Source of the DNA: Saccharothrix espanaensis DSM 44229 | GTDB lineage: Bacteria > Actinomycetota > Actinomycetes > Mycobacteriales > Pseudonocardiaceae | Assembly (NCBI RefSeq): GCF_000328705.1 | Contig: NC_019673.1 | Location: 8,133,501-8,197,500, forward strand | Direction of reading: 5' to 3' | DNA length: 64,000 bases | In this document: positions 45,290 to 53,981 of the stretch, in pieces | Layout of the letters: each line of letters starts with the position of its first letter | Position numbering within the stretch: position 1 is the first letter of the stretch | Program-made: the position numbers and the translations under genes | The notes under the pieces: generated by a model | What the model was told of the DNA's origin: nothing | The model's database searches: none | Seen by the model: the letters and a program-made list of their open reading frames with translations, nothing else

Positions 45290-46198
45290 ATGGGTCACGG
45301 ACACGGCCACGGAGTGTCATCGGGGAGCGCGAAGCACCTCGGCCGGCTGTGGGTCGCCTTCGGTATCGGGGCGGCCTTCATGGTGGTCGAGTTCATCGTG
45401 GGTTTCACCACGCAATCGCTTGCGCTGATCTCCGACGCCGCTCACATGCTCACCGACGTCCTGGGCGTCGGCATGGCCCTCACCGCCATCCTGCTGGCCC
45501 GCCGGGCTTCCTTCAAGGGCAGTCGCACGTTCGGGCTCTACCGCGCCGAGGTGCTCGCCGCCCTGGCCAACGCGGTGCTGCTGTTCGGCGTCGCGGGGTA
45601 CGTCGTGGTCGAGGCCCTCGGCCGGTTCGGCGACCCGCCGGCGGTCCCCGGGCTCCCGGTGGTGCTCGCGGCGGCGGCCGGGCTGGTCGCCAACATCATC
45701 TCGTTCTTCATGCTCCGCGAGGGCGCGAAGGACAGCATCAACGTGCGCGGCGCGTACCTGGAGGTGCTCGCCGACCTCATCGGCTCGGTCGGCGTGCTGA
45801 TCAGCGGCGCGGTGACGCTGGTGTTCGGCTGGCGCTACGCCGACCCGGTCATGGGCGTCGCGATCGGCCTGTTCGTCCTCCCCCGCACCTGGAAGCTCGC
45901 CGCCGGCGCGTTGCGGATCCTCTTCCAGCACGCCCCCGAGCGCCTCGACGTGGAGGCGATGCAGGCCGAGCTGAGCCGGCTGCCGGGCGTCGAGGAGGCG
46001 CACGACCTGCACGTCTGGACGCTCACCTCGGGCATGGAGGTCGCCTCGGCGCACCTGACCACGTGCCAGGACGCCGACCCGGCGCGGGTGCTCGAAGCGG
46101 CGCAGACGCTGCTCGCCGAGCGCTACCACATCGAGCACGCCACGCTTCAGGTCGAGCCGGGCGCGTCCGCCGAGCGCTGCCGCGAGATCTCCTGGTGA
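45290..46198 (+). CDS. Cation diffusion facilitator (CzcD-type zinc/cobalt exporter)
   Basis: The 302-aa protein exports Zn2+, Co2+ or Cd2+ in exchange for protons. It has a His-rich N-terminus (MGHGHGHG), six membrane helices, the intramembrane metal site HMLTD in helix II (DAAHMLTD) and its partner in helix V (EVLADLIGS), and a cytoplasmic C-terminal domain with HDLHVWTLTSG, typical of the CzcD/ZitB branch. A promoter with an embedded palindrome precedes it. Its last 52 bases overlap the end of the convergent AraC-family gene. Confidence 0.94.
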   Translation: MGHGHGHGVSSGSAKHLGRLWVAFGIGAAFMVVEFIVGFTTQSLALISDAAHMLTDVLGVGMALTAILLARRASFKGSRTFGLYRAEVLAALANAVLLFGVAGYVVVEALGRFGDPPAVPGLPVVLAAAAGLVANIISFFMLREGAKDSINVRGAYLEVLADLIGSVGVLISGAVTLVFGWRYADPVMGVAIGLFVLPRTWKLAAGALRILFQHAPERLDVEAMQAELSRLPGVEEAHDLHVWTLTSGMEVASAHLTTCQDADPARVLEAAQTLLAERYHIEHATLQVEPGASAERCREISW

Positions 46199-46917
46199 TA
46201 CCGGGCCGCGTAGCCGGTCGGGGTCTCGCCGAACATCGCGGTGAAGTCGCGCACGAAGTGGGCCTGGTCGGCGTACCCCAGCTCGGCGGCGAGGGCGGCC
46301 CAGTCGATCCGCGCGCCGGCGGCCATCCGCTGGGTGACCTCGTGCAGCCGGTAGCGCCGGATCACCCACTTCGGGCCGACGCCGACGTGCTCGGCGAACA
46401 GCCGTTGCAGCTGCCTCGGGCCGCGCCCGACCTCCTCGGCGAGCGCGGCGACCCGGGTGATGTCCGGCCGGGCCACGATCAGGTCGACCAGGTCCGCGGC
46501 GAGCCGGGCCGCCGGGTCGGGCTCCGGCAGGCACGACCGCAGCATCTCCTCCACGGTGGCCACGCCCGGCTCCGGCACGTCCGGGAACACCGACGGCACG
46601 GTCCGGTCCGTGATCGACCGCACCGGCGCGCCGAGGAACGCCCGGAACCGGCCCGGCCGGAACGCCACGCCGAGCACGTGCCCGTCGCCGTCGAGCTCCC
46701 GGACCACGTGCCGGCTGGACACCCCGGTCACCGTGGCCCGGCCGCCCTGGAACACCAGGTGCACGTTCGGGTACGGCACGATCAGCTGCCGGTACGGCCG
46801 GTCGTAGCTCCAGTCCACGATCCAGTACCGCTCGACGAGCGGCGCGAGGTCCGGCGAGGGCAGCGGGAACTCGTGCCGCTGGTGCCGGCGCCAGTCCAGT
46901 TCCCGCTCGTCACGCAC
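46147..46917 (-). CDS. AraC-family transcriptional regulator
   Basis: The 256-aa protein has an N-terminal ligand-type domain (DUF6597-like, ERYWIVDWSYDRPYRQLIVP) and a C-terminal AraC double helix-turn-helix (about 160-245) ending in the family signature LGYADQAHFVRDFTAMFGETP. It is divergent from the TIGR03086 gene, a frequent pairing. The GTG at 46917 follows TACCCT by seven bases without a ribosome binding site, which suggests a leaderless mRNA. Its 3' end overlaps the convergent CDF gene by 52 bp. Confidence 0.9.
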   Translation of the reverse strand: MRDERELDWRRHQRHEFPLPSPDLAPLVERYWIVDWSYDRPYRQLIVPYPNVHLVFQGGRATVTGVSSRHVVRELDGDGHVLGVAFRPGRFRAFLGAPVRSITDRTVPSVFPDVPEPGVATVEEMLRSCLPEPDPAARLAADLVDLIVARPDITRVAALAEEVGRGPRQLQRLFAEHVGVGPKWVIRRYRLHEVTQRMAAGARIDWAALAAELGYADQAHFVRDFTAMFGETPTGYAARYHQEISRQRSADAPGST

Positions 46918-46980
46918 GCCGCCCAGGGTATGTCGCGTTTGTTCAAGACACCGGCCGCGCCCGGCCGTAGCGTGCCGCGC

Positions 46981-47541
46981 ATGAACACCGAACGGCTGGC
47001 GGCGCTCGCCGCGGCACCCGTCCTGGAGATCATCGACGCCATCACGCCCGACCAGCTCGACGCGCCCACGCCGTGCGCCGAGTACGACGTCCGCCGGCTG
47101 ATCGGCCACCTGCTGTTCTGGGGACCGTCGCTGGAAGCCGCCGCGCGCAAGGAGGCCGTGACGCCGGCGGGCGCGGAGGCCGACGTGGACCTGACCGACT
47201 GGCGGCCCCGGTTGCGCGCGCAGCTGGAGCGGACCGCGGCGGCGTGGAGCGCGCCCGAGGCGTGGCAGGGCGTGACGGTGCTGGGCTCGCCGAACGAGAT
47301 GCCCGCCGCGATGATCGGCGGCATGACCGTGGGCGAGATCGTGGTGCACGGCTGGGACCTCGCCACGGCCGTCGACCGCACGCCGAGCTGGGACGTCGAG
47401 GTGCTGGAGTTCGTGCACGCGGACCTGGTCGGCAGCGCGCCGGTGGCCCGCGAGATGGGGCTGTTCGGCCCGGAGGTCCCGGTCGCCGAGGACGCCCCGC
47501 TGCTCGACCGCCTGCTGGGGTTGACCGGCCGCAAGGTCTAG
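46981..47541 (+). CDS. TIGR03086-family (mycothiol maleylpyruvate isomerase-like, DinB-fold) protein
   Basis: The 186-aa protein has the features of TIGR03086: an N-terminal helical bundle with PTPCAEYDVRRLIGHLL, where the histidine is a metal ligand, and VVHGWDLATAVDR near residue 120-132 with the second ligand. Such proteins bind a divalent metal and are related to mycothiol-dependent enzymes; the reaction is unknown. TAGCGT lies seven bases before the ATG (leaderless type). Its final 73 bases are repeated at 49510-49583 on the far side of the IS481/IS630 insertion. Confidence 0.85.
   Translation: MNTERLAALAAAPVLEIIDAITPDQLDAPTPCAEYDVRRLIGHLLFWGPSLEAAARKEAVTPAGAEADVDLTDWRPRLRAQLERTAAAWSAPEAWQGVTVLGSPNEMPAAMIGGMTVGEIVVHGWDLATAVDRTPSWDVEVLEFVHADLVGSAPVAREMGLFGPEVPVAEDAPLLDRLLGLTGRKV
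47469..47541 (+). repeat. Left copy of 73/74-bp direct repeat around the IS481 relic
   Basis: Comprises the last 24 codons and stop of the TIGR03086 gene. Matches 49510-49583 except for a single extra T in the right copy. Together they frame the IS481-type relic like a very long target duplication. Confidence 0.9.
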
Positions 47542-47763
47542 CTGTACTCGGTCCCATGAGGTTGGTCACTGGACGCGGCTGATGGGTGGCCGCCCTTCGA
47601 GTGCGGTGTGACCGCGTTCAGTGTTGTAGTGGTGGAGCCGGCCTACCACCGGTTTGCAGGGTGCGGTTGAACCGTCCACTCTGCCGTTCTGCCAGGGGTG
47701 ATGCGGTTTGATGGTCTTGTGGCGGGCGCCGATCGCGGCGGCGAAGTCGCGGGAGATCAGCTA

Positions 47764-48958
47764 GTGGCTTGTCACGCAGCGTTGGCCGGGTAATGGGTCC
47801 AGGTGCGGATGGGCGAGTCGGTGGCGAAACGGGTCTTGGGCTGGGCTTGGGCGTTGCGCCAGCGGATGAACGAGGCGATGGCGGCGTTCTGCTCGGCGTG
47901 GGTGAGGTGGTCGGTGCCGTTGAGGGCGAAGTAGCGCAGGGCGGCGAACTCCGCCTCGATCCAGTTCAGCCAGCTCGAGTAGGTCGGCAGGAACACCAAC
48001 TCGGTGTCGTTCTCGGCGGCCCACTCGCGGACGTCGGGGTGCCGGTGCGGGGAGAAGTTGTCCATGACCAGGTGGAGCCGCTGGTCGGGCCAGCGGGCGC
48101 GCAGGGTCTTGAGCAGGTCGAGGAACTCGGCGTGGCGTTTGCGGCGTCGGATCCGGTAGTGGATCTTCCCGGTGGTCAGGTCGAGTGCGGCGAGCATGTG
48201 CATCACGCCGTGGTGACGGTTGTAGGTGGCCCGTAATCGGCGTGGTGACCCGGCGGGCCGCCACGCTTTGCCCTTGCGCGGCATCAGGTTCAGCGGTCCG
48301 AACTCGTCGACGCAGATCACCCGCCCGCCCTCGGGCGGGTGATCGTAGAGGTCGAGGATCCGCTGCATCCTGATGACGAAGTCCGGGTCGGTGGAGGCCT
48401 TCCACGTGGTGGTGCTCTGCCAGGAGACGCCGCCGGCGCGCAGGATGCGGCGCAGCGTTTCCCGGCTGATCGCGGCGACGGTGCCGCGGTCGAGCAGGTG
48501 GTCGCGCAGCTTTGCCAGCGACCAGGTGGAGAACGCGGTGATGCCCCAGTCGGCGGGCGAGGCCCGGGCGATCAGGCGGATCCGTTCACGGATCGCCTCA
48601 CCGATCGTCCGACTCCGCCCGCCCCTCCATTTTGGGTCCAGGGCAGCGAACCCCCGCTCGTTGAAGGCGTGGATCACATCACGCACGTAATCGGCGCTGA
48701 CCTGCATCAACGAGGTGATGTCCGGGACTGCTTGGCCCTGGCCGGACATCAGCACCACGATCGCCCGCCGCAGCCGCACCGGGTCCTTCGAGGTCCTGGT
48801 GATCCGCTGAAGCTTCCGGCCCTCCTCCATCGACAACGGCCGGACGAACACGCTCGGTTGACGAGCCACAGCCACCTCCCGCACTCGACATGCGGGATCA
48901 GCCTGGCCGATCAGCCCACAGGGCTGATTACCGGGTCAACCCTCCGAGACACAGCACT
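47764..48958 (-). mobile_element. IS630-family insertion sequence
   Basis: 1195 bp inserted into the IS481 relic. Both flanks read CTAG (47761-47764 and 48958-48961), consistent with the TA target duplication of this family. The ends form an imperfect inverted repeat: TGGCTTGTCACGC with GTTGGCCGGGTAAT on the left, TGCTGTGTCTCGG with GTTGACCCGGTAAT on the right, read inwards. Confidence 0.85.
47772..48884 (-). CDS. IS630-family transposase
   Basis: The 370-aa protein is complete. It has an N-terminal helix-turn-helix domain (about 15-120), the DDE residues in VDEFGPL, HLVMDNFSPHR and SWLNWIEAEF, and a normal length for the long, single-frame IS630 type. The GTG at 48884 lies just inside the element's end; a second GTG four codons later (AVARQPSV) is also possible. 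It may still be able to transpose. Confidence 0.92.
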   Translation of the reverse strand: MREVAVARQPSVFVRPLSMEEGRKLQRITRTSKDPVRLRRAIVVLMSGQGQAVPDITSLMQVSADYVRDVIHAFNERGFAALDPKWRGGRSRTIGEAIRERIRLIARASPADWGITAFSTWSLAKLRDHLLDRGTVAAISRETLRRILRAGGVSWQSTTTWKASTDPDFVIRMQRILDLYDHPPEGGRVICVDEFGPLNLMPRKGKAWRPAGSPRRLRATYNRHHGVMHMLAALDLTTGKIHYRIRRRKRHAEFLDLLKTLRARWPDQRLHLVMDNFSPHRHPDVREWAAENDTELVFLPTYSSWLNWIEAEFAALRYFALNGTDHLTHAEQNAAIASFIRWRNAQAQPKTRFATDSPIRTWTHYPANAA

Positions 48959-49509
48959 AGTTCTTGGCGTTGTCGGTCAGGGCCCGGTGGAGACGCGGGA
49001 CGCCGTTGGTGGCGAACCATGCCGCCGCGCGAAGCAGGAAACCAGCGCAGGTCGTTCCCCGTTCGTCGTCGAGGACTTCGGCGTAGGCGAATACGGCGCC
49101 CGGTCAGCGGATCGCACTCGGCCAGCCGCGGCAGGCCGCGCCGGAGCAGCACACGCGACACCATGCGGACCGCGACCCCCGGTGGCGGCACTGACCCGAG
49201 CGGGGCCGCACCGCAGCCGCGCCCGCACGGCGACGACGCGGTCCTCGGCTTCGGCCGGGGTGCGGGAGGGCACGCGATGCGGCCGGCTCGACCGGTCGGC
49301 GAAACCCGCCATGCCCCCGTCGCGGAACCGGCGCACCCAGCGGTGCCCGCATTGCCGCGAGACCCCGAGCTTCCTGGCCACTTAGGCGACCGGTCTGCCA
49401 GCGGCGACCCGCCCAACCAGGACCAGGCGTCCGTACACGGTCAGACGAGCGTTAGCGTGTCCCATCGAGGCCTCCGGCTGTGGTGACTGACGTCGCAACC
49501 ACCACCGCA

Positions 49510-49583
49510 CCCGGAGGTCCCGGTCGCCGAGGACGCCCTCGCTGCTCGACCGCCTGCTGGGGTTGACCGGCCGCAAGGTCTAG
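49510..49583 (+). repeat. Right copy of 73/74-bp direct repeat
   Basis: Nearly identical to 47469-47541 (one extra T). Its last four bases CTAG hold both the stop of the copied TIGR03086 end and, on the other strand, the stop of the GH92 gene. This suggests that the two genes were once convergent with overlapping stop codons. Confidence 0.9.
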
Positions 49584-52500
49584 AGCTTCGCGCACTGGCC
49601 GATCTTCGGCCCGTGCACCTCGTTCGCCCACCCGTTGTTCGCCGGCGGCAGGTTGCTCGTGACGCACGACAGCGGCCCGCCGACGGTGTTCGCGGCGACG
49701 GTCGTGCCGCCCCTGTTGCCGACCAGGTTGACCGGGCCGTCGATCGTGGTGTGCTCCAGCGCCAGTTCGCCGGTGGTGCCGGTGATCGTGACCGGGCCGC
49801 CGACCTCGCTGTCCACCAGCACGACGGCCGCCGCGCCCGCCGCCGACAGGGGGCCGTGGAGCTTGCCGCCGAAGACGTGGAGCGACGCGCCCGCGTCGAC
49901 CACCACGGGGCCGGTGACCGTGCCGCCGTCGACGCACGTCGACCCGCGCACCCGCAACGGTCCGCGGTGCTCGTCGGTGATGGTCGTCGTGCAGGTCGTG
50001 GCCGGCTTCGCCAGCAGTTCGACTTCGGCCAGCGTCGCCGTCGCCGGGAACTCCAGGCGGTAGTGCCGGTAGTGGCCCGCCCGGGGGATCTTGAACGCCC
50101 TGGTCTGCCGGCGGTGCGGGAAGACCTCGCCAGAGCGTTCGTCCACAGTGGACCACGAAGTACCGTCGTAGGAGCCCTTGAGGACCCATGCCGCCGGGTC
50201 GCCGGAGGACTTGGCGGAGGTCAGCGTGTAGAAGTCGGCCTTCTCCTTGTGGTCCTTGAGGTCGATCTGGAGCCACGACACGCTTCCAGCCGTCTGGGAC
50301 GTGTTGTCCAGCAACGGGGTCACCGCGCCCGACCCGGTCACCGTGGCCGCCGACGTGACGTCGCGCAGCGGCTTGGGCGGCTCGGTGCCGGTGGTGGGCG
50401 ACGGCGGCGCGGCGTCCGCTCCGGTGGCCCACTTCGACGGTTCGGGGCCCATCTCGAAGTCGAGCGTGCCGCCCTGCGCGATGTCGGCGTGCGGGAGGTA
50501 CGCCTTGTCCCACTTCGTCCCGTTGACCTTCAACGACTGCACGTAGATGTTGCGCGCGCTGTTCTTGGGCGCGTTGACCACGAGCTTGCGGCCGTTCTCC
50601 AGGTTCACCGTGGCCTTGGTGAACAGCGGGGAACCGACGGCGTACCGCGCGTCACCCATCTGCAACGGGTAGAAGCCCAAGGCGCTGAACAGGTACCACG
50701 CCGACTGCTCGCCGTTGTCCTCGTCACCGGGGTAGCCCTGGCCGATCTCGCTGCCCAGGTAGAGCCGGGACAGGATCTCGCGGACCTTCTCCTGCGTCTT
50801 CCACGGCTGCCCGGCGTAGTCGTACATGTAGGCGATGTGGTGCGACACCTGGTTGCTGTGCCCGAGCTGGCCCATCCGCACGTCCCGCGCCTCGGTCATC
50901 TCGTGGATGACGCCGCCGTACGAGCCGGGGAACTTCGCGGTCTCCGGGAGGGCGAAGAAGTCGTCGAGCTTCTTGGCCAGCCCGTCCTTGCCGCCGTAGA
51001 GGTTGGCCAGGCCCTGGCCGTCGTGCGGCACCGAGAACGCCATGTTCCAGCCGTCGGTCTCGGTGTAGTCGTGGCCCCACTCGCGCGGGTCGTACTCGGC
51101 GGCCGGGACGCGCCACGTGCCGTCCGGCTTGCGCCCTCGGAAGAACCCGGTGCCCGGGTCGAACATGTGGACGTAGTTCTGCGCCCGGTTGGCGAAGTAC
51201 TCGTGCTGCGCCAGGTACTCCGGATCGCCGGTCTGCTCGTGCAGGGCCTTGGCCATGGTCGCGATGCCGTGGTCGTTGACGTAACCCTCGATCGCCCACG
51301 ACATGCCCTCGCCGGTCGCGGTGGAGGTGTAGCCGGTGAAGATCGAGGTGTCCAGACCCTTGCGGCCGACGCCCGCGCCGGGCGGCGCGACGGTCGCGTT
51401 CTTCACCGCCGCGTCGAACGCGGCCTTGACGTCGAAGTCCTCGACGCCCTTGACGAACGCGTCCGCGAACGCCACGTCCGAGCTGGTGCCCGTCATCAGG
51501 TTGGCGTAGCCGGGCGAGGACCAGCGGGAGATCCAGCCGCCGTCCCGGTACTGCTGGACGAACCCGTCCGCCAGTTCCCCGGCCTTCTTCGGGGTGAACA
51601 AGCTGTACGCGGGCCAGGTGGTGCGATAGGTGTCCCAGAAACCGTTGTTGACGTAGATCTTGCCGTCCACGACCTTCGCGCCGGTCCGGGTCGGGGTCGA
51701 CGCCGCCGCGGGCTGCACGGGCGAGGCGTACTGGTGCTTCGGGGCGTCGGCCGTGCCGGTGTTCTCGTAGCCCGAGTTCGGGTACAGGTAGAGCCGGTAG
51801 AGGTTGGAGTACAACGTGGTCAGCTGGTCTTCGGTCGCGCCCTCCACCTCGACCATCCGCAAGACCTCGTCCCACGCGGCCTGCGCGCGGTCCCGGACCG
51901 TGTCGAAGGTGTCCGAGGTGGACACTTCCAGTTCGAGGTTGCGACGGGCCTGGTCCACGCCCAGCAGGGAGGTGGCGATCCGCAGGGTCACCGCCTTCTC
52001 GGTGGACGTGTCGAACCGGAGGTAGCCCGCGACGTCGTCCCGGCCCGCGCCGGTCAGCCGGCCGCTCGCCGTGACCGGCCGGTCCACCACGCCGTAGACG
52101 AACATCCGGGTCGCGCCGGTGGACAGGCCGCTCTTCACGTCGGAGAACCCGCTGACCACACCGGTCGCCGGGTCGAGGGACAGGCCGCCGCTGTTGTTCA
52201 CGTTGTCGAACACCAGGGTGGAGGCGTCACCGGTGAACGTGAAGCGGAACAGGGCGGCGTGGTCGGTGGGCGCGATCTCGGTGCGCATCCCGTTCTCGAA
52301 CGTCACCCCGTAGTAGTGCGCCCGTGCGATCTCGTTCTCGTGGCGGAACGGCAACGCGCGCTGCGCGCGGTCGGCGGTGGGCGTGCCGGCCGACGGCATC
52401 ACCTGGAAGGTCTGCCGGTCCCCCATCCACGGGCTGGGCTCGTGGCTCGCGGTGAACGCCTGGAGCGTCGGCAGGTTGTCCCGGTTGTTGGCCTTCGCGT

Positions 52501-53842
52501 ACTCGTAGAGCCAGCTGATCGAACCCGCGTTGGTCATCGGCGACCAGAAGTTGAACCCGTGCGGCACGGCCGTGGCCGGGAAGTTGTTGCCGCGCGAGAA
52601 GCTGCCGCTGGAGTTGGTGCCACGCGTGGTCAGCACGTGGTCGGTGGGGCGGGCCCGGTCGACGACGGCGGGCGCGGACTTCACCGCGATGTCGTCGATC
52701 CAACCGTTGAACGACGCCGGCCCGGTCGGGTTGTCGTACGCCACCAGGATCCGCTTGACCGTCTTGCCGGCGGCGACCTTCCCCACCACCGACGCGACCC
52801 GGTTCCACTGGTTGGTGTACAACGACTTCGCCGCACCCTGCCCGCGTGGCGACACCTCGAACCCGTGCTGGTCGCGGGCACCCAGGTCGCTGAGGTAGGT
52901 GCCGTCGGCGAACGCCAGGTCGACCGCGACGAACGTGCTCGGGTAGTTCAGGTCGTCGGTGGTGAACGACGGGAACACCAGGTAGGACAGCTCGGTCGTG
53001 GCGGTCACCGGGATGTCGACCTCGAACACCTTGTTGTAGGAGTACCCGCGCCCGGCGGTGACGTGCGTTCCTTGGTACCGCAGCGCTTTCACGCCGGTGA
53101 AGCCCGCACCCGCCTTGGCGTTGTAGCCGCCGACCGCACCCTTGCCCACGGTGGTGCGCATGTTCTTCGCGGGCGGTGTCGAGGAGCCGTCGGAGAACTG
53201 GATCTCGGCCAGTTGCAGCAAATTCACGCCGCCCGCGTTCGCGGTGATGTCGATCCGGTAGTACCGGAACGCGGCGGTGTTCGCCGTCTCGTAGGTCTTG
53301 GTCAGGTGCCGGGCGGTGAACACCTCGCCCGCCCTGGTGTCGATCGGCGTCCACGTGGTGCCGTCCGCCGAGCCGCTCAGCGACCAGTCCCGGGGGTCGC
53401 GCTCGGGCTCGTCGTCGGCGGAGGTCAGCGCGTAGCGGCGGACCGCCACCGGCTCGGGGAAGGTGAACTCCGCCCAGCCGGTCGGGGTGAACGCGAGCCA
53501 CTTCGACCCGGTGCTGCCGTCGACCAGGTTCTCCTTCACCTCACCGGCCTCGGCGTGCTCGGCGTTGGCCTCGACGTCGGTGATCCGGTCGGTGACGTCA
53601 CCCGGGATGCCGACCTGGTCCGAGCCGTCGACGCCGGCGGTCCGCGGGGTGCCCGCCGGGTCGGTCTCGACCGTGCTCGCCCACTTCGGCGCGGGCTGCC
53701 CGTCCTCGAACGAGGTGGCGAAGAGCGTCTCGCTCACGGTGGGCCCCCCTGGTGCGGCGGTCGCGGACGGCCAGCCTGCCACGCCGGCCAGGACCACCGC
53801 AGCGGTCGACAGGACGACCGGAAATCCCCGCCTGTGCCCCAT
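49580..53842 (-). CDS. Secreted GH92 alpha-mannosidase with accessory carbohydrate-binding domains
   Basis: The 1420-aa protein has a signal peptide (about 1-29), a discoidin/NPCBM-like domain (about 60-190), a second beta-sandwich region (about 200-370), the GH92 domain (about 380-1120) and another binding domain (about 1140-1280). GH92 enzymes are Ca-dependent inverting exo-alpha-mannosidases; the family-typical HSNQVSHHIAYMYDYAGQP and GDEDNGEQSAWYLFSALGFY are present. A C-terminal Gly/Val-rich region (about 1290-1420: GGTVTGPVVVDAGASLHV, VGGPVTITGTTG) looks like beta-helix repeats and is less common. GAGGGG precedes the ATG at 53842. It is divergent from a ROK regulator. Confidence 0.93.
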   Translation of the reverse strand: MGHRRGFPVVLSTAAVVLAGVAGWPSATAAPGGPTVSETLFATSFEDGQPAPKWASTVETDPAGTPRTAGVDGSDQVGIPGDVTDRITDVEANAEHAEAGEVKENLVDGSTGSKWLAFTPTGWAEFTFPEPVAVRRYALTSADDEPERDPRDWSLSGSADGTTWTPIDTRAGEVFTARHLTKTYETANTAAFRYYRIDITANAGGVNLLQLAEIQFSDGSSTPPAKNMRTTVGKGAVGGYNAKAGAGFTGVKALRYQGTHVTAGRGYSYNKVFEVDIPVTATTELSYLVFPSFTTDDLNYPSTFVAVDLAFADGTYLSDLGARDQHGFEVSPRGQGAAKSLYTNQWNRVASVVGKVAAGKTVKRILVAYDNPTGPASFNGWIDDIAVKSAPAVVDRARPTDHVLTTRGTNSSGSFSRGNNFPATAVPHGFNFWSPMTNAGSISWLYEYAKANNRDNLPTLQAFTASHEPSPWMGDRQTFQVMPSAGTPTADRAQRALPFRHENEIARAHYYGVTFENGMRTEIAPTDHAALFRFTFTGDASTLVFDNVNNSGGLSLDPATGVVSGFSDVKSGLSTGATRMFVYGVVDRPVTASGRLTGAGRDDVAGYLRFDTSTEKAVTLRIATSLLGVDQARRNLELEVSTSDTFDTVRDRAQAAWDEVLRMVEVEGATEDQLTTLYSNLYRLYLYPNSGYENTGTADAPKHQYASPVQPAAASTPTRTGAKVVDGKIYVNNGFWDTYRTTWPAYSLFTPKKAGELADGFVQQYRDGGWISRWSSPGYANLMTGTSSDVAFADAFVKGVEDFDVKAAFDAAVKNATVAPPGAGVGRKGLDTSIFTGYTSTATGEGMSWAIEGYVNDHGIATMAKALHEQTGDPEYLAQHEYFANRAQNYVHMFDPGTGFFRGRKPDGTWRVPAAEYDPREWGHDYTETDGWNMAFSVPHDGQGLANLYGGKDGLAKKLDDFFALPETAKFPGSYGGVIHEMTEARDVRMGQLGHSNQVSHHIAYMYDYAGQPWKTQEKVREILSRLYLGSEIGQGYPGDEDNGEQSAWYLFSALGFYPLQMGDARYAVGSPLFTKATVNLENGRKLVVNAPKNSARNIYVQSLKVNGTKWDKAYLPHADIAQGGTLDFEMGPEPSKWATGADAAPPSPTTGTEPPKPLRDVTSAATVTGSGAVTPLLDNTSQTAGSVSWLQIDLKDHKEKADFYTLTSAKSSGDPAAWVLKGSYDGTSWSTVDERSGEVFPHRRQTRAFKIPRAGHYRHYRLEFPATATLAEVELLAKPATTCTTTITDEHRGPLRVRGSTCVDGGTVTGPVVVDAGASLHVFGGKLHGPLSAAGAAAVVLVDSEVGGPVTITGTTGELALEHTTIDGPVNLVGNRGGTTVAANTVGGPLSCVTSNLPPANNGWANEVHGPKIGQCAKL

Positions 53843-53896
53843 CGCGCACGCCCCTCGCCTCGGCCAACCGGCTCGCGGGCCAGCGAAACGGCCGGC

Positions 53897-53910
53897 TGAC
53901 ATCGTTGTCA
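53897..53910. promoter_or_regulatory. Operator palindrome upstream of the GH92 gene
   Basis: TGACATCGTTGTCA (TGACA-N4-TGTCA) lies 55 bp before the GH92 start and 72 bp before the ROK start. It resembles LacI/ROK-type sugar-responsive operators in actinobacteria and is a candidate site for the divergent ROK regulator. Confidence 0.6.
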
Positions 53911-53964
53911 AGACTGGTCGGGCAGCTTGTCCGCAAGCCTGTCCGATCGCTGCTCCACCCGATC

Positions 53965-53978
53965 TAGACTCACTCGCT
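53965..53978 (+). promoter_or_regulatory. Leaderless promoter of the ROK gene
   Basis: TAGACT (53965-53970), the same -10 box as for argS, lies eight bases before the GTG at 53979. No ribosome binding site is present. Confidence 0.5.
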
Positions 53979-53981
53979 GTG

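Larger units (their letters stand above)
47566..49465 (-). pseudogene. IS481-family transposase, split and decayed
   Basis: From the ATG at 49465 the reading MGHANARLTVYGRLVLVGRV runs into a TAA stop (about 49382) and continues as VARKLGVSRQCGHRWVRRF, the helix-turn-helix. Further on the frame shifts more than once. The IS630 element then interrupts the gene after TDNAKN. The C-terminal part (LISRDFAAAIGARHKTIKPH to HYNTERGHTALEGRPPISRV) lies at 47566-47760, with a frameshift and an internal deletion at WQNGRV. The gene is certainly dead. Confidence 0.88.
47542..49509 (-). mobile_element. IS481-family relic interrupted by an IS630-family element
   Basis: All DNA between the two 73/74-bp repeats. 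The right part (48961-49465) encodes the N-terminal half and the left part (47566-47761) the C-terminal end of an IS481-type transposase, with the IS630 copy between. Outer terminal inverted repeats are not clear. Confidence 0.75.

Noticed and set aside
49613-53899. 1428-codon plus-strand open frame
   Set aside because: Antisense to the GH92 gene, whose frame has a signal peptide, domains and catalytic motifs.
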